Shown here: positions 1-12,412 of the stretch, piece by piece
Layout of the letters: each line of letters starts with the position of its first letter
Position numbering within the stretch: position 1 is the first letter of the stretch
Source of the DNA: Alligator mississippiensis
Taxonomy: Eukaryota > Chordata > Crocodylia > Alligatoridae
NCBI RefSeq assembly: GCF_030867095.1
Contig: NC_081827.1
Span: 216,941,810 to 217,005,809 of the forward strand
DNA length: 64,000 bases
Direction of reading: 5' to 3'
Program-made: the position numbers and the translations under genes
Notes under the pieces: model-generated
What the model saw: the letters and a program-made list of their open reading frames with translations, nothing else
What the model was told of the DNA's origin: nothing
The model's database searches: none

Positions 1-48
1 GCTTTGTTGATGATGGAGAGTTTAGTTGCAGTACTTTGCAAGAAGAGA

Positions 49-163
49 GTAGACATACCACCCCAACTGCATCCAATTTCAGTTAGTCTTAGAAGCTAAG
101 CAGCCCAGGGCCTGGCTAGTACTTGGAATGGAGACCCCCTGGGAATCTCATGCACTGTAGATA
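49..163 (+). pseudogene. 5S rRNA-derived sequence (pseudogene or 5S-type SINE head)
   Basis: About 115 bases follow the vertebrate 5S rRNA gene from its CATACCACCC start to its GCACTGTAG end. The internal promoter parts are recognisable: AAGCTAAGCAG for the A box, and a C-box region reading TTGGAATGGAGACCCCCTGG. Several substitutions and small indels show that it is not a functional 5S gene. It is followed about 25 bases later by a GTT repeat. That fits the tail of a 5S-derived SINE, but a simple processed 5S pseudogene fits equally well. Confidence 0.75.
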
Positions 164-186
164 GAAGCTGAAGATAGAAACTGAGT

Positions 187-204
187 TGTTGTTGTTGTTG
201 TTGA
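187..204. repeat. (GTT)n microsatellite
   Basis: Six copies of GTT lie just downstream of the 5S-like sequence and may be its 3' tail. Confidence 0.8.
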
Positions 205-2444
205 ACACCCCTTAAAACTTTGACCATAAGAACCAAATGAGTTCTAAACCTTAATTCAGTCAGGTGTCAATGCTGAGCTGACAGACATGAATAGAAAAAA
301 GGATGTAGTATGAAAAAAGACAGCATCCATCTGAAGTGTTCATTGGGTTGTTGATGCCATTGTACAAGCAAACCAGTTTTTTCAGCAGTTCCTATGGTTG
401 TAGAATAAATAGCTGTTGTACCTTTATTAATGGCAAGTCAATCCTGCAGCTTAGCAGATCTCTAAAAATGGCATACATATCTAGTCAGTAAAACTAGACA
501 TAACAGCAGATAACTGCAGTCTGGAGTCCCACTCCCAATTTTGTTGTCTAGTAAATAAAAACACTCCACAAGTTAATATGGCACTAACAATTCAGAAGTC
601 TCTTGCAGAAACAAACAGTATCGAAAATGAAAACCCTTTACTTACTAGTAAAGACTATAAACCTTAAGAAAATAACTAGACAGTATATCTGTGGGTGCAA
701 GAAATACATGATTAGCATCAGAAAGCATAATACATAAGGGAGAAAAAGTAGTTATCACTGTTACTTAAGAACAGCTCCTATTCTTAGTTACTGGGCTGTA
801 CAAAGTTGGAAAACAATGGTCACAATTGCACAAAGCACAGTGATTTCAGAAGTCTTTGTTTTGGTTTGCTTTGGCTTTTTTTTGTTTTTTGCCTTTGTGA
901 GATGGAAAACTGCTCTCTTCTGGAATATTAAACATACATTATACAGCAATTATAGTTTAACCTGTAGAGGAACATAAATTCTGCTAGAAGTTAACAAAGC
1001 AGAGGGCAAAGATCCAGAACTATATCAAAGGTTGACTACATTGCTGTAACTAACACCTTCTTTTGGTGACAAGTTACACCATGTTCAACTAGGATAGATT
1101 CAGACATGCACTTACCAACACATAACTTACATTGCTCAACAACCTTGAGTCTATTTTATTGACTTGAGTACAATGTACACTGGTACAACATATAAGACAA
1201 AGGCCAGAATAAAAATGGGTAGATAAATGAATTAACCATCAAGAATATATACAGGAACATGGGTCACCTTTAAATTACACTCTTCCTGCACCTCATTATA
1301 GAAGTTACACTACCTCTGCTTCAAATTACTTACACATAAATCACTAGGGATAACACACCTCATCTACCCAAAAGTACTCTCAAATACAATCCCCTCACAA
1401 AATATTTTTTCTCATGGCAAATAATTTTATGCTTAAAAAAGCCCCAAACTCTAGGCTCTGGAAACATAGCTCTTAGTAAAAAAAAGATATACTTCTTGGC
1501 AAAGACAAATTCACTTAAATGGCTTTCACCAAAAGCTGTTGCTTATTTAACTAAAACTCAAGATCCTTTTACCTTTCTGCATCTGAACAAAAAAAAAGAG
1601 CTGCGAATCAGTTCAAGTATGGATATCACCTTTTATGCATGAAAGATCTCTGAATAGACTTCACTCAGTCACTTACAGGTCAGTAATTGAAAGATTGATT
1701 AGGATTCCTTTTTCCTCCTGCCAAGTTAGCAGGTAAGATACAGCTTTTTTTTCTTAAAGAGTCTCCCTCACAACCAACCCCAATAATACGCTATTTGATC
1801 AAGCCTTTAAGCTGACCCTGGGTAAAACTAAGTTTGACCTAGATGGCAATCATGTGTAGAAGTGCATGAAAAAAATTCTTGCGTGTGCCCTGAGCCAGCC
1901 TGGAAATTTTCATTCTTGTGTTAATAATGACTTTAAAAAACACTATCTAGTGCCCTGTGGAACTGGAATGAATAAGGTTCACAGCATGGGGTTTCTTTAC
2001 ATGTATGTCTTCTAAGACTGAAGGTAAAAGAGATTTGATTGATGAGATGCCTGTGTTCCCTGCAGTCATCCAATGAAATTCAGTCACTGGAGCGAATTTT
2101 CCTATTCAGAACCAGCAAAGCTTTTGGTTACATGGAATGCTTATAGTAAATCGCTCTTGCAGATGTTGCAGCACAGCCCAGGTTATGGGAAAATGTTTGC
2201 TACCTTGTATTATCCATACTTTTTTTCAAGAATCAGAATGGCATGCATATCATGTGTAAAGTATTTATTTCCTGTTCTGGCTGTACCTAGTGATCTTAGC
2301 AAGATTCCCAATTATAGTTTTAGGGAAAACAAACTGGTAGAACATAATAAAACCAAACTTTCTAAGCCTGGATAGATAGGTAGGATCTTGCAATCAAGTT
2401 CACAAATAAGGAAGAGAAGGTAAAGAAATTCAGTTGATCTAAAT
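205..2444. other. Gene-free AT-rich intergenic stretch
   Basis: I see no coding exon, RNA gene or clear repeat here. The open frames present are short and lack any recognisable motif. Confidence 0.6.
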
Positions 2445-2788
2445 CAGTGGTTCTCAACCTTTTTAGATATCCCTTGGAATATGGCACAATGCTCCCCTTG
2501 ACAGACTCAAAACACAACCTGATAGACTCAAGGCACCCCTTGGAAAAGGGTTTTCACTTGATTCTGACTTCAGAAACATAATAAATCAATTCTTCTCTTG
2601 CAAAGAACTCAGAAAGACCACAGGTTAGAATGCTCTAAACACCATGGATTCCCATTTGAAATCTCTGGGTTAATCTTGTGAATCACATTTATCTACTTAA
2701 CTGCAAACATTGCATGGCATTCTGTGGAACCTCTGAAAAGATTTCAAGGCACTGCAGGATGCTGTTGCATCCTGGTTGAGAATCACTG
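2445..2788. mobile_element. Non-autonomous hAT-like DNA transposon
   Basis: The segment starts with CAGTGGTTCTCAACC and ends with GGTTGAGAATCACTG, which are near-perfect terminal inverted repeats of the MER/Charlie type. The flanking 8-mers are ATCTAAAT on the left and ATCAAAAC on the right, matching at 6 of 8 bases as expected for an old hAT target-site duplication. There is no transposase. The copy is old. Confidence 0.75.
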
Positions 2789-3084
2789 ATCAAAACATTC
2801 AATAGATTTCACTCAATGCTGAAAAATCTAATTTCAGGCATCATTACAAATGACCTTCTTTCCCACCCAGTGCATGTCCTACTAGGAGGTCAGGCCCAAC
2901 TAGGTCCCCTGTGATGAAATACCTTTTCTAACTCTCTCAATGCTAGAGTTCATTAAATAGGGTGGGGGAACTGGCATAGCTGAGAATAATCTTCAAACAC
3001 TAAAGAATGAATGAACAGATAGTGCCTTTTGCATGCTTTGGAGTTCTGAGAGCTATGCTTCTCCCTCAAAATAAAATACTGATC

Positions 3085-5140
3085 CTGGACTGTTGTGACC
3101 TTAAAATCACCCTGACATGAGCTGGGAGGGCAATGCAGCAGTGTGTGGGCAATCCAGGAAGTTTTTGGAGAGTGTTGGGAACAACTTCGTGGTTCAGGTG
3201 CTGGAGCAGCCAACCAGGGGCCATGCTCTTCTTGACCTAACAAGCAGGGGAGAATTGGTGGGGAATGTAGTAGTGGATGGCAGCTTGGGTAGCAGTGACT
3301 ATAAGATGATTGAGTTCAGGGTCCTGAGGGAAGGAAGGATGGGGAACAGCAGAGTAAGGACCCTGGACTTCAGAAAAGCAGACTTCAACTCACTCAGGGA
3401 ATTCATGGGCAGGATCCCCTGGGAAGCCAGTCTGAGGGGAAGAGGAATCCAGGAGAGCTGGCTGTACTTAAAAGCCTTACTGAGAGGGCAGGAACAAACC
3501 ATCCCAATCCTCAGGAAGACTAACAAGCATGGCAGAAGACCAGCTTGGATTAGCAGGGAACTCTTCAGTAAACTAAATCACAAAAAGGAAGCTTATAAGA
3601 AATGGAAACTCGGACAAATGAATAGGAAGGAGTATTAGAGCATTGCTTGGGCATGGAGGGATAAAGTCAGGAAGGCTAAAGCACAACTGGAGTTGCAGCT
3701 AGCAAGGGATGTGAAGGGTAACAAGAAGGGTTTCTACAAGTATGTCAATAACAAGAAGAGAATCAGGGAAAGTTTGGGTCCCTTACTGAATGGGGAGGAT
3801 GCAGAAAAGGCTGAAGTGATCAATGCCATCTTTGCCTCAGACTTCACAGGTAAGGTCAGCTCCCAGACTACTGTACCAGGCAGCACAGTTTGGAGAGATG
3901 GTGAGCAGCCCTCAGTGGTGAAAAAACAGGTTAGGTAGTACTTTGAAAAGCTAGACATGTACAAGTCCATGGGGCCAGATGGGATGCACCCAAGGTTGCT
4001 GTGGGAGCTGGCTGATGGGTCTACAAAGCCATTGACCATCATCTTTGAAAACTCATGGTGATCATGAGAGGTCCCGGATGATTGAAAAAGGGCAAACATA
4101 GTGCCTGTACTTAAGAAAGAGAAGAAAAGGAGGATCTGGGGGACCAATCAGCCTCACCTTAGTCCCTGGAAAAATCATGGAGCAGATCCTCAAGGAATCC
4201 ATTTCTAACCACTTGGAGGGCTAAAATGTGATTAGGAACAGTCAGCATGGATTCAGCAGGGGCAAGTCAGGCCTGACCAGCCTGATTGCCTTTTATGATG
4301 AGATAACTGGCTCTGTGGATGCAGGGAAACTGGTGGATGTGGTGTACCTTGATTTTAGCAATGTTTTTGATATGGTCTCCCACAACATTATTTCTGGCAA
4401 ACTAAGGAGTATGGGCTGGATGAATGGACTGGCTGGAGAGAAGGTGAATAGTGAGGTGGATAGAAAACTGGCTGGAGCACTGGGCTCAGAGAGTAGTAAT
4501 CAATGAATCAATGTCTAGTTGGCAGCTGTTATCAAGTGGAGTGCCCCAGGGGTTGGTCCTGGGGCAAGTTTTGTTCAATGTCTTGATCAACAACCTGAAA
4601 GATGGCATAGAGTGCACCATCAGCAAGTTTGTAGATGGCACCAAGCTGAGGGGAGTTGTAGACACGCTGGAGGATAGGGCTAGGATTCAGTGACCTAGAC
4701 AAATTGGAGGATTGGGCCAAAAGAAATCTCATGAGGTTCGACAAGGACATGTGCAAAATCCTGCACTTAGGACAAAACAAACCCATGCACCAGAACAGGT
4801 TGGAGGCTGACTGGTTAGCAGAAATTCTGCAGAAAAGGACCTGGGGGTTACAGTGGACAATAAGCTGAATATAAGCCAGCAGTGTGCCCTTGTTGCAAAG
4901 CTGGCTAATGGCATACTGGGCTGCACTGGTAGGAGTGTTGCCAGCAGTTCAAGGGAAGTGATTATTCTCCTCCATTCAGCATTGGTGAGGACACATTTGA
5001 AGTACTGTGTCCAGTTTTGGGCCCCCCACTACAGAAAGGATGTGGACAAATTAGAGAGAGTCCAGCAGAGGGCAACAAAAATGTGTGGGGGCTGGGGGAT
5101 ATGACTTATAAGGAAAGACTGAGGGAATTGGGTTTATTTA
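3085..5140 (+). mobile_element. Old CR1 LINE copy, 5' truncated, decayed
   Basis: Broken frames on the plus strand match CR1 ORF2 in order. The end of the endonuclease domain is near 3117-3340, the linker up to about 3940, then the reverse transcriptase (blocks near 3960-4150, 4228-4440 and 4500-4693) and the C-terminal region up to about 5140. The catalytic FADD box has become FVDG at 4628-4639. The copy is interrupted by frameshifts and stops, lacks ORF1, and lacks the CR1 3' tail because it runs into an inverted-repeat DNA element near 5140. Its relatives are the CR1 families common in turtles and crocodilians. Confidence 0.85.
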
Positions 5141-5359
5141 ATCGCAGCGTTCATGAGCCGTGACTGGTACTTCGAGATATGTACAAAAAACACTTAAAGA
5201 TGTGTCTATGTCTGAATCGCTGATTCTCTGAATCAGCATCGAAGCTTTAGATTTGGATTTGGCTGAATCGAATGAGGGACAGTGATCTGAATCAACTAAT
5301 CAAATCACTGTCCCTGATTCGAGCCTCATCTGAATTGAATAGGGCCTGCTTCACCCCTA
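5140..5359 (-). mobile_element. 'GATTCG' long-TIR DNA element, one-arm fragment (copy 1)
   Basis: Read on the minus strand, this begins TAGGGGTGAAGCAGG, continues as a low-complexity arm rich in GATTCAG/GAATCG, then reaches the run GTTTTTTGTACATATCTCGA and CATGAGC. It follows the left arm of the full copy at 27054-27856. Only this arm remains, abutting the old CR1 copy. No coding capacity. Confidence 0.65.
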
Positions 5360-7842
5360 GTGTCAATATAATAACGTACTGTAGGCAGAAGATGATGTTT
5401 TACAAATAACCTGGTTGCTTCTCCTCTACTGGATTTGGTTTGATTGAGATTGGAAAGTGTAGATTTTTTTTAAATATTATTTCTCATATCAGTAGGTACA
5501 GTGCAATTCCACCTGCGGGAAGAATCACCCTCTCTGGTGGAACTTTCTCCTAGAATCTTTTGTCTCTGAGCCAAGTAGGACTCATCAACCTTCTTGCTCA
5601 AGGCCTGATTATGCCTTTTCATCTTCTGTACTCACTGAAACATCCTTAGTTACTACTGTCATATGATTCATCTTTTCATTTTTTTATTCCATATACACAC
5701 AGGTTTTTATTCCTAATGTAACTGTTCAATGTTTACATTGTTTACACTGTATAATCAAATTAAGCCCTGGCTTACACCCCATGACATTTCGCTGCAGTCA
5801 ATGAAATTATACATGAGAAGTAAAGTAAAGCAAAGTCCCCTCTCTCTCCACCCATGTGACCATTCTTTGCGGTTTGTTTTGCGATCCCAGCACCTGACCC
5901 CAAGTTATTCAGGAGGTGCAAGGAAGAGAAAATACAAATAAAATATGACAAGGAAAAAAATTGAGTTTCAGAGGAATCTGACAATCCAAATCATATGTTC
6001 TTGCCTTCAGTAAAGGAAAAGGCTTATGATTGGCACACTTCGCTTTCAGAAACAGGAAATGTCCCTGACACACTTGATTTGAACAGAGCAGAGACAAGAA
6101 GGATTCTTGGCTATTGGTATTTGACTCCTTCCTTTTACTTACTCTGAAGCCTTAATGATAAGTGCGGTATAGGAATCTGAATCGGAGACTATGAATCGGG
6201 CCTAAAAATTGAATAGTTTAATATTTTTTTGTTACATGTGCAGAGTACCATCAGTTTCTTTAGTTCCATCAGTTTTTTTAGTTCCAACTGACTTTCTAAA
6301 TATCTCCAGCATAGCATTGGATCTGTAGAAAATAGCAAAAATGCACCAGAGCAGCATGAATTTCCCAAGATCCAGTGCAATTAGATGTCATGGTTATCAG
6401 CTACAGTAAAAAAGGAACAGGAGAATGAGAGCAAAATCAATTTAGCAACCTTCTCAAGAATAGTCAAACTATGAAAGACAAGTTTATTCTCTTGAGCAAA
6501 GATGATGACAAGCCAATCAGCAGATAGCTGATCTGGTAAAAGAACTACAACTAGTTTTACCATTAAAATAGAACACCAATATTTCTTGGACAGAGGCATG
6601 TACAGGCATTACATTTCTACTGGGACAATTGCAGCTGTTCTAGTAGCAAACATAAGCATACATGCATTTATATAGTTTCTCCTGGAACAGAAATGGCAGT
6701 TCCAGAATTAAAATAACTCATCTCCAATCTGGTAGAGAAGAAACATTTGTACTCTTCCCTGCCACTTGACTCCTCCCAGGAACCAGGAGGAGATGAGCAG
6801 TGGGGAAATGTTCCCCCAATTTGCTGAGATCAGGGTCACATTCTTCTGGAAGGGCAGGGGAAGCAGCTGCTTCTTGCCTCCTGGTTTGGGAGGAGTCAAG
6901 CAGTGGGGAAAGATTCCTGTTCCTTTCCCAAACTGGGGTGTCCACATTCTGTAAAAGGCCCAGGAGGCAGCTGCTCCTTCCCCTTCTGTAGACCATAAAC
7001 TTCTCTTTGCTTCCTTCCTGATCCTCAGAGCAGGATAATATGTTCTTAAACAGGCAGGAGGAGCAGGGGAGAGCCTGGATGCATGTACTACTTCCTCTTC
7101 CAGAAAAATTTCTAGCAGTGGACAATTTCTACTACTAGAAGTGATGCCTGACACAGAATGTTAAACCTTAAGCTGGAGTATCTTTTAAAATATGGGGATA
7201 GAGTCTACACTGTTATGACACTATGAATCAATGATAAATCAGAACTCAGCTGAAGTCAATAAACCACTGAGACGAGAATTCAAACTGATTTCTTTCTACA
7301 ACATTTAGAAATGTCTATATTACTTTCCACAGTTTTATACCTTCATTTAAGTTGTTTTTTCATGCCATGCCATCTTTTTTAGGCCTTTTGAAAATGAGAT
7401 AAATACAACTTGGACTCATCGCTGAATTCATCTTAAAGTCAGCAGAGACAGGTAGCTCTTCGCTTGATGGACAATGTAACCAAAAAGTAGACAATGGTGT
7501 AACCAAGAAGACAAAAAAAATCTGTTTTTTTACCTCTACCCAATGGCTAAACAACAAAGAACATGACTGTCTTGAATTGCATTGGAGAAATAATAATGAT
7601 GCTTACAAATTACCAGTTCTCTCTAATGGATCTTCTGTGGAAAAGGGAATGAAAGGTGGTCAAAGCGAGAACATCATTATCTTTGTTATACATTCTAAAC
7701 AATATATGCAAAGTGCCTTGAACATCAATATGAAAGGGACACTGTATTCCTGAGCACATTAACTTTTTATTAATAGCTTCTTTATGATGCCAGATAGACA
7801 AGGTTGAAGACGACAGCACTTGGGAACAGACTAGATATGGGC
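5360..7842. other. Intergenic stretch with a GC-rich patch
   Basis: There is no gene here. Around 6165-6205 lies a short GAATCGG-rich piece that may be debris of the GATTCG family. At 6710-7150 the sequence turns GC-rich and holds two approximate direct units of about 120 bases, each with GGAGGAG...AGCAGTGGGGAAA. Open frames through the patch on both strands look like artefacts of base composition. Confidence 0.5.
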
Positions 7843-10291
7843 TATAGATTCATAGATTCATAGATGTTAGGGTCGGAAGGGACCTCAATAGATCATCGAG
7901 TCCGACCCCCTGCATAAGCAGGAAAGAGTGCTGGGTCTAGATGACCCCAGCTAGATGCTCATCTAACCTCCTCTTGAAGACCCCCAGGGTAGGGGAGAGC
8001 ACCACCTCCCTTGGGAGCCCGTTCCAGACCTTGGCCACTCGAACTGTGAAGAAGTTCTTCCTAATGTCCAATCTAAATCTGCTCTCTGCTAGCTTGTGGC
8101 CATTATTTCTTGTAACCCCTGGGGGTGCCTTGGTGAATAAATCCTCACCAATTCCCTTCTGTGCCCCCGTGATGAACTTATAGGCAGCCACAAGGTCGCC
8201 TCTCAACCTTCTCTTGTGGAGGCTGAAAAGGTCCAGTTTCTCTAGTCTCTCCTTGTAGGGCTTGGTCTGTAGGTCCTTAACCATACGAGTGGCTCTTCTC
8301 TGGACCCTCTCCAGGTTATCTGCATCCCTCTTGAAGTGCGGCGCCCAGAATTGCACGCAGTATTCCAACTGCGGTCTGACCAGTGCCCGATAGAGGGGAA
8401 GTATCACCTCCTTGGACCTATTCGTCATGCATCTGCTGATGCACGATAAAGTGCCATTGGCTTTTCTGATGGCTTCGTCACACTGCCGACTCATGTTCAT
8501 CTTGGAGTCTACTAGGACTCCAAGATCCCTTTCCACTTCCATGCCACCCAGCAGGTCATTCCCTAGGCTGTAGGTGTGCTGGACATTTTTCCTCCCTAGG
8601 TGCAGCACTTTGCATTTCTCCTTGTTGAACTGCATTCTGTTGTTTTCTGCCCATTTGTCCAATCTGTCCAGGTCTGCTTGCAGCTGTTCCCTGCCCTCCG
8701 GCGTGTCCACTTCTCCCCATAGCTTTGTGTCATCTGCAAACTTGGACAGAGTACATTTCACTCCCTCGTCCAAGTCGCTGATGAAGATATTAAAGAGTAT
8801 CGGTCCAAGGACTGAGCCCTGTGGGACCCCACTGCCCACACCCTTCCAGGTCGAAACCAACCCATCTACCACGACTCTCTGGGTGTGACCCTCCAGCCAA
8901 TTCACCACCCACCGGACTGTGTAGTTATCCAAGTCACAGCCTCTTAACTTGTTCACCGGTATGGGGTGGGATACCGTATCAAAGGCCTTCCTGAAGTCTA
9001 AGTATATGACATCCACCCCTCCTCCTGTGTCCAGGCGTTTCGTAACCTGGTCATAAAAAGAGACTAGATTGGTCAGGCACGATCTGCCTGCCACAAACCC
9101 ATGCTGGTTTCCCCTCAGCATAATTTGTCCTGCCGGACTCTCACAAATGTGAGCCTTGATAATTTTTTCAAAGACTTTGCCAAGGATGGAGGTGAGACTG
9201 ACTGGCCTATAGTTGCCCGGGTCCTCCTTCCTCCCCTTCTTGAAAATGGGGACCACATTGGCCCTTTTCCAGTCCTCTGGGACTTGGCCTGTGCACCATG
9301 AGCGTTCAAATATTCCCGCCAGTGGCTCTGAAATGATGTCGGCCAGTGTCTTCAGCACCCTCGGATGGAGCTTATCCGGGCCTGCCGACTTAAAGGCATC
9401 CAGTTCTTCCAAGTGACTCTGCACCATCTCAGGGTCTACGAATGGCAGTCTGGCGCCTTGCTGCTGCCTCTCTACAATCCCAGTGAGAGACTTGTTGTGC
9501 CCCTCACTTAGGAACACTGAGGCAAAGAACTCGTTGAGGAGTTCAGCCTTGTCCCCTCTGTCCGTCACCAATGGTTTCTGCCCATTTAGCAGGGGTCCTA
9601 TTCCTCCCTGGGCCTTCCTTTTACTCCCTATATATCTAAAAAGCAATCTCTTGTTGTCTTTTACTTGGGTTGCCATCCTCAGCTCCATGGTAGCTTTGGC
9701 CCGTCTAACTGCCTCCCTACAAGCACGAGCAGAGGAGGTATATTCGTCTTTGGTGATCTCTCCCTGTTTCCACTTTTTATGTGCTCCCCTTTTGGCCCTT
9801 AGGCTGCCCTGGATTTCTCTGGTCAGCCAGGGAAGCCTCCTGGCCCCTTTCCCTCTTTTACCTTGCACGGGGATCGTCTTGCTTTGTGCCAGAAGGATCG
9901 TTTCCTTAAGGCACAGCCACCCTTCTTGGGCTCCCATCCCTTCAAAACTCCTGCTCTGCAGTGCGTCCTTGACTAATTGCCTGAGTTCATTGAGATCAGC
10001 TTTCCTAAAGTCTAGCACTTTCACCCTACTAGTTACCTTACCCACTCGACGTCTTATGGTGAATTCTATTATTAGGTGATCACTGTCCCCCAGATGGCTA
10101 CCGATCTGTAGGTCCCCTACCATGTCATCCCCTGTTGCCAATACCAGATCCAGTATGGCATTCCCCCTAGTGGGACCGTGTACCTCCTGTGTCAGGTGGA
10201 GGTCCTGTACACAGGTTAGAAACTTGCGTGAGCAGTGGGACTTTGCTGTCTGTGACTCCCAGCAGATGTCCGGGTAGTTGTATAGGTACTC
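7843..10291 (-). mobile_element. Young CR1 LINE with long intact ORF2 segment
   Basis: A 5'-truncated CR1 retrotransposon. The minus-strand frame stays open from the truncation near 10290 to a stop at 7937, roughly 780 codons. It encodes the C-terminal part of the endonuclease (GDSDHLII near 10076-10090, with the conserved histidine) and a full reverse transcriptase. The palm motif FADD is at 8729-8740, and the conserved block GVPQGSVLGPILFN lies before it. The 3' end is short and finishes in ATCTATGA repeats at 7843-7865, the CR1 tail type. ORF1 and the N-terminal endonuclease are missing, so the copy cannot move by itself. Long open reading implies a recent insertion. Confidence 0.92.
7937..10290 (-). 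CDS. CR1 ORF2 (endonuclease C-term + reverse transcriptase), 5'-truncated
   Basis: This is the open frame inside the young CR1. It enters from the truncated 5' end without an initiation codon of its own; a TTG at 10141 has no special support as a start. The encoded parts are the last part of an AP-type endonuclease with the SDH motif, a linker, a seven-block reverse transcriptase with FADD at about residue 468 counted from the TTG, and the CR1 C-terminal region with RRATRMVKDL and LFSLHKRRLRGDL. In an intact element this enzyme nicks target DNA and primes reverse transcription there. It is not a host gene. Confidence 0.85.
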
Positions 10292-10859
10292 CTATGTATA
10301 GGACTGTATATGTGAACTGAAAAATATAAAAAAAATCTAGTAATCTACAGTTTTAGTTATTCACATTTACTAATATAACTGTCACATTTTCTCACCTTAG
10401 GGGAAATGGCACCCTGGGAAAACTTGTATTTTGGCAGTGCCCCCCCCCCCCCTTGTCAGCGGTGCTGCTGCAGGCAGAGGCAAGCAGGCAGGGGCACAGG
10501 GCGCAGTCCAGTGGAGAAGCAGAGCAGCGTGGTGTGCCACGCAGGTGGGCAGGCAGGCACCACTGTTGTTGCCTACACTGCCCATCCCAGCTCCTCCTGA
10601 GCAGTGGCTGGAGGCAAGGGGAAGGCTGGGCTGGGTACCACTCCTCCTTCCTGGAGTAGGGGCTGGCCGGGGGGCAGGGGGAGAATACTGCTGTGAGCAT
10701 GGGCTGTTCATAAATGTTTGTGCTTGTATCGTGCATGCATTGTATGTCTGGGTGGCACCGATGCTGCCCTGGGTGGATGCCTACATTGCCCACCCCTAAG
10801 GCCAGTTTTGGTATTATCAAAGTTGTCAAGTGTAAGATATTGCAGGTCACTAAGTAATT
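10292..10859. other. GC-rich stretch with poly-C, unclassified
   Basis: A run of 12 C lies at 10441-10452, followed by about 350 bases of GC-rich sequence with GCAGGCAGG motifs. It is probably the inner part of a non-autonomous element, but I cannot see its ends. Overlapping frames in all phases reflect composition, not a gene. Confidence 0.4.
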
Positions 10860-11092
10860 TTGCTAGTGAGGCATCAGGTGTCCAGTTTTGGGGGTTCATA
10901 CTTAAAGAAAGGCATTGACAAATGGTAGAGTCCTGAGGACTCTCCAGGGCAATAATAATTATATGTGGTTTAGAATATATGACCTATAAGGAAAGATTAA
11001 AGGAATTTGGTTTATTTTGTCTTGAAAGAAGAATGCACAGTGGATTTTTATCAAATTATTTCCAAGAGTAAAAGGTAGTTGTAAAGGGATGA
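10860..11092 (+). mobile_element. CR1 LINE fragment, end of RT region
   Basis: The plus strand carries the CR1 block after the reverse transcriptase: GTGTCCAGTTTTGGGGG, then a stretch corresponding to TYKERLKEFGLFCLERR near 10980-11030. It is short, decayed, and followed directly by another CR1 fragment in the opposite orientation. Confidence 0.7.
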
Positions 11093-11780
11093 ATCACAGA
11101 ATTATAGCATCATAGAAAATAAGAGCTAGAAGGGAAGTGATCTAGTCTAGCCCCATGCTCAAAGCAGGACCACTCCCAACTATATCATACTAGCCAAAGC
11201 TTGGTCTAGCTTGGTCTTAAAAACCTCCAAGGATGGAGATACCCTCTCTGGGTAGCCTGTTCCAGTGTTTTACTGCCATCCCAATGAGAAAATTCTTCCT
11301 CATATCTAACCTAAATTTCCCTTGCTGCAACTTGAGCCCATTGCTCCTTGTTCAGACATTTTCCACCACTGAGAACAGTCTAGCTCCATCCTCTTTGGAA
11401 CCCCCCTTCAGGTAGCTGAAGGTTGCAATTAAATCTCCTCTCAGTTTACTCTTCTCCAAACTATATAAACCCAGTTCCCTTAGCCACTCATTAGAAGTCA
11501 TGTGCTCTAGCCCCCTAACCATTTTCATTGCCCTCCATTGGATCTCTCTAATTTGTCCACATCCTTTCTGTAGTGGGGGGCCCAAAACTGTACACAGTAC
11601 TCCAGATGTGGCCTCATCAATGACAAATAGATGCAAATAATCACTTCCCTTGATCTGCTGGTAACACTCCTACTAATAAAGCCCAGTATGCTATTAGTCT
11701 TCTTGGCAACAAGGGCACACTGCTGGCTCATATTCATCTTATTTTCCACTGTAACTGCTAGGCCCTTGTTCTCCATGGCA
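11093..11780 (-). mobile_element. CR1 LINE 3'-end fragment
   Basis: Read on the minus strand, this runs from the CR1 reverse-transcriptase C-terminal region (MSQQCALVAKKTNSILGF near 11720) through YCVQFWAPHYRKDVDKLER to the 3' tail. The plus strand shows the tail as AGCATCATAGAA followed by AGAAGGGAAGTGATCTAG. It is moderately diverged, and its frame is broken. Confidence 0.85.
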
Positions 11781-11974
11781 ATGGGAGGAAGAACAAGAAG
11801 AAATCAGATTATATTTTAGCAAAGAAAATTTGGGTAGCATATTAGGAAAAAAAATACCATTATAATGCTCAGTGTGGTAAAACACTTGAACAGGTTACCT
11901 AGGGGATCTATGGGCTCTTTTTCACTGGCACTTTCATAGAGTTCACATTAGCATTTGTTCATGATGGTCTAGAC

Positions 11975-12321
11975 CAGGGGTGCACAAACTTTTAGAGTAG
12001 CAGGCTGGGGGCTTATGCCTCAGTCGCCTTCACAGGCTAACATTTCCCTGCCCCTTCCACTGATCCTCTGCTGCTCTAATCACCTCCCTGTTCTGTCCCT
12101 TCCTTTACCTACCAGATGCCACATAAAACCATGGTGAATGCCAATGGAGAATGGAAAATTTGGCAGTGAGGGCACAGAACAGGAAATGTTAAGTCTCTGC
12201 TTCAACACAGCCCCTTTAAGTTAGTGCCCGACCCTCCCAATTGAATCAGACCTTGTAGGCCAGATCCATTCAGTCCTTGAAAGCAGAATGCAGCCTGAAG
12301 GCCATAGATTGCCAGTCCCTG
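11975..12321. mobile_element. Non-autonomous hAT-like DNA transposon
   Basis: The ends are CAGGGGTGCACAAAC and GATTGCCAGTCCCTG, inverted copies of the common CAGGGGTGGGCAA hAT terminus. The flanking 8-mers GTCTAGAC and ATCTAGGT share 5 of 8 bases, a plausible decayed target duplication. No coding capacity. Confidence 0.65.
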
Positions 12322-12334
12322 ATCTAGGTATACA

Positions 12335-12412
12335 TAATCTTGCTTTTTGTGGGGGTTGACCAGGATACTCTCCTGATGTCCCTTCCAGCCTTACACCTTT
12401 CTATAATTTTCT
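12335..12412 (+). mobile_element. CR1 LINE 3'-tail fragment
   Basis: The sequence GTTGACCAGGATACTCTCC, then TGTCCCTTCCAGCCTTACA and TTCTATAATTTTCTA, follows the standard CR1 3' untranslated end. Only about 80 bases remain. Confidence 0.6.

Noticed and set aside
10392-10899. Clustered open frames next to the young CR1
   Set aside because: The sequence is compositionally biased with a poly-C run, and no frame carries a recognisable motif.
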